From positions 12,091,356 through 12,155,355 of the forward strand of contig CM036223.1 of the NCBI GenBank assembly GCA_020631735.1: a stretch of DNA of 64,000 nucleotides. Direction: 5' to 3'. The translations under genes were made by a program, and so were the position numbers. This DNA is from Saccharum officinarum. Lineage: Eukaryota; Streptophyta; Magnoliopsida; Poales; Poaceae. Under the pieces are notes generated by a model. It did not search any database. It was not told the origin of the DNA and was given only the letters and a program-made list of their open reading frames with translations. Positions 63,857 through 64,000 of this stretch are shown here, piece after piece (the stretch's first letter is position 1; every line of letters begins with the position of its first letter).

Positions 63857-64000
63857 TGTAACGGAACCGTCCAAATTATAAGAGCACAAGTACAAAAACA
63901 ATCACTGAAATGATCAAATTCTCGCACTTGAGCCCATATAACTCCGGTAGTCCAATGAGACCATGAGGGATTTCAAACCAACCAACATACAAGCCAAGAT
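63857..64000 (-). mobile_element. Giant-LTR element 4, first 144 bp only
   Basis: TGTAACGGAACCGTCCAAAT and the following bases match the starts of elements 1 and 2 (GG subfamily) better than the host element 3 (AG subfamily). It is inserted within the LTR of element 3, so it is younger. The left duplication would be GTGAG (63852-63856). Whether it is a complete element or solo LTR cannot be seen. Confidence 0.85.

Noticed and set aside
1..64000. Telomere repeats, rRNA or tRNA genes
   Set aside because: No runs of TTTAGGG/CCCTAAA and no rRNA segments seen. The only tRNA-related sequences are the 12-base primer-binding sites.

Overview
This is a non-genic, heterochromatic stretch of a plant genome, most likely a grass (Poaceae). 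Three things point to this. It has long arrays of a ~363-bp satellite organised in higher-order repeats. It has nested Ty3-type LTR elements with a tRNA-iMet primer site and a G-rich polypurine tract next to TGTAACACCC LTR ends. It has a Copia element of the grass SIRE/Maximus type. GC-rich islands resembling grass 5' leaders lie inside AT-rich LTRs. I found no intact host gene, rRNA, tRNA, CRISPR or bacterial-type feature. The species cannot be named from the sequence alone.

Layout: 1-2952 satellite (+ orientation). 2953-21732 a complete non-autonomous giant-LTR retrotransposon (element 1, minus strand) with an AGTTG target duplication; its 5' LTR carries a nested solo LTR (16551-19441, GGTAC duplication). 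21733-28368 satellite (+). 28369-30603 satellite in inverted orientation. 30604-31885 a truncated LTR fragment. 31886-32607 satellite (+). 32608-38541 a second giant-LTR element (element 2, minus) cut by a 100-N assembly gap (38542-38641). 38642-40510 the 3' end of a Copia element (+). 40511-50148 satellite (+). 50149-63856 a third giant-LTR element (element 3, minus), whose 5' LTR is interrupted at 63857 by a fourth copy of the same family that runs off the window.

The giant-LTR family has 5.2-5.6 kb LTRs and a 4.6-4.8 kb internal domain. It has a primer-binding site and polypurine tract but no recognisable gag, protease, reverse transcriptase or integrase. That matches the published class of Large Retrotransposon Derivatives (LARDs), which must be mobilised by proteins from another element. 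Its internal domain does hold a decayed coding-like stretch on the element's sense strand that I cannot assign.

The most notable pattern is that the giant-LTR insertions and the LTR fragment all break the satellite monomer within about 30 bp of the same monomer position. The satellite also changes higher-order composition (ABC trimers versus ABD trimers) at element 1 and at the inversion. All similarities were judged by eye, and no alignment or database search was run.
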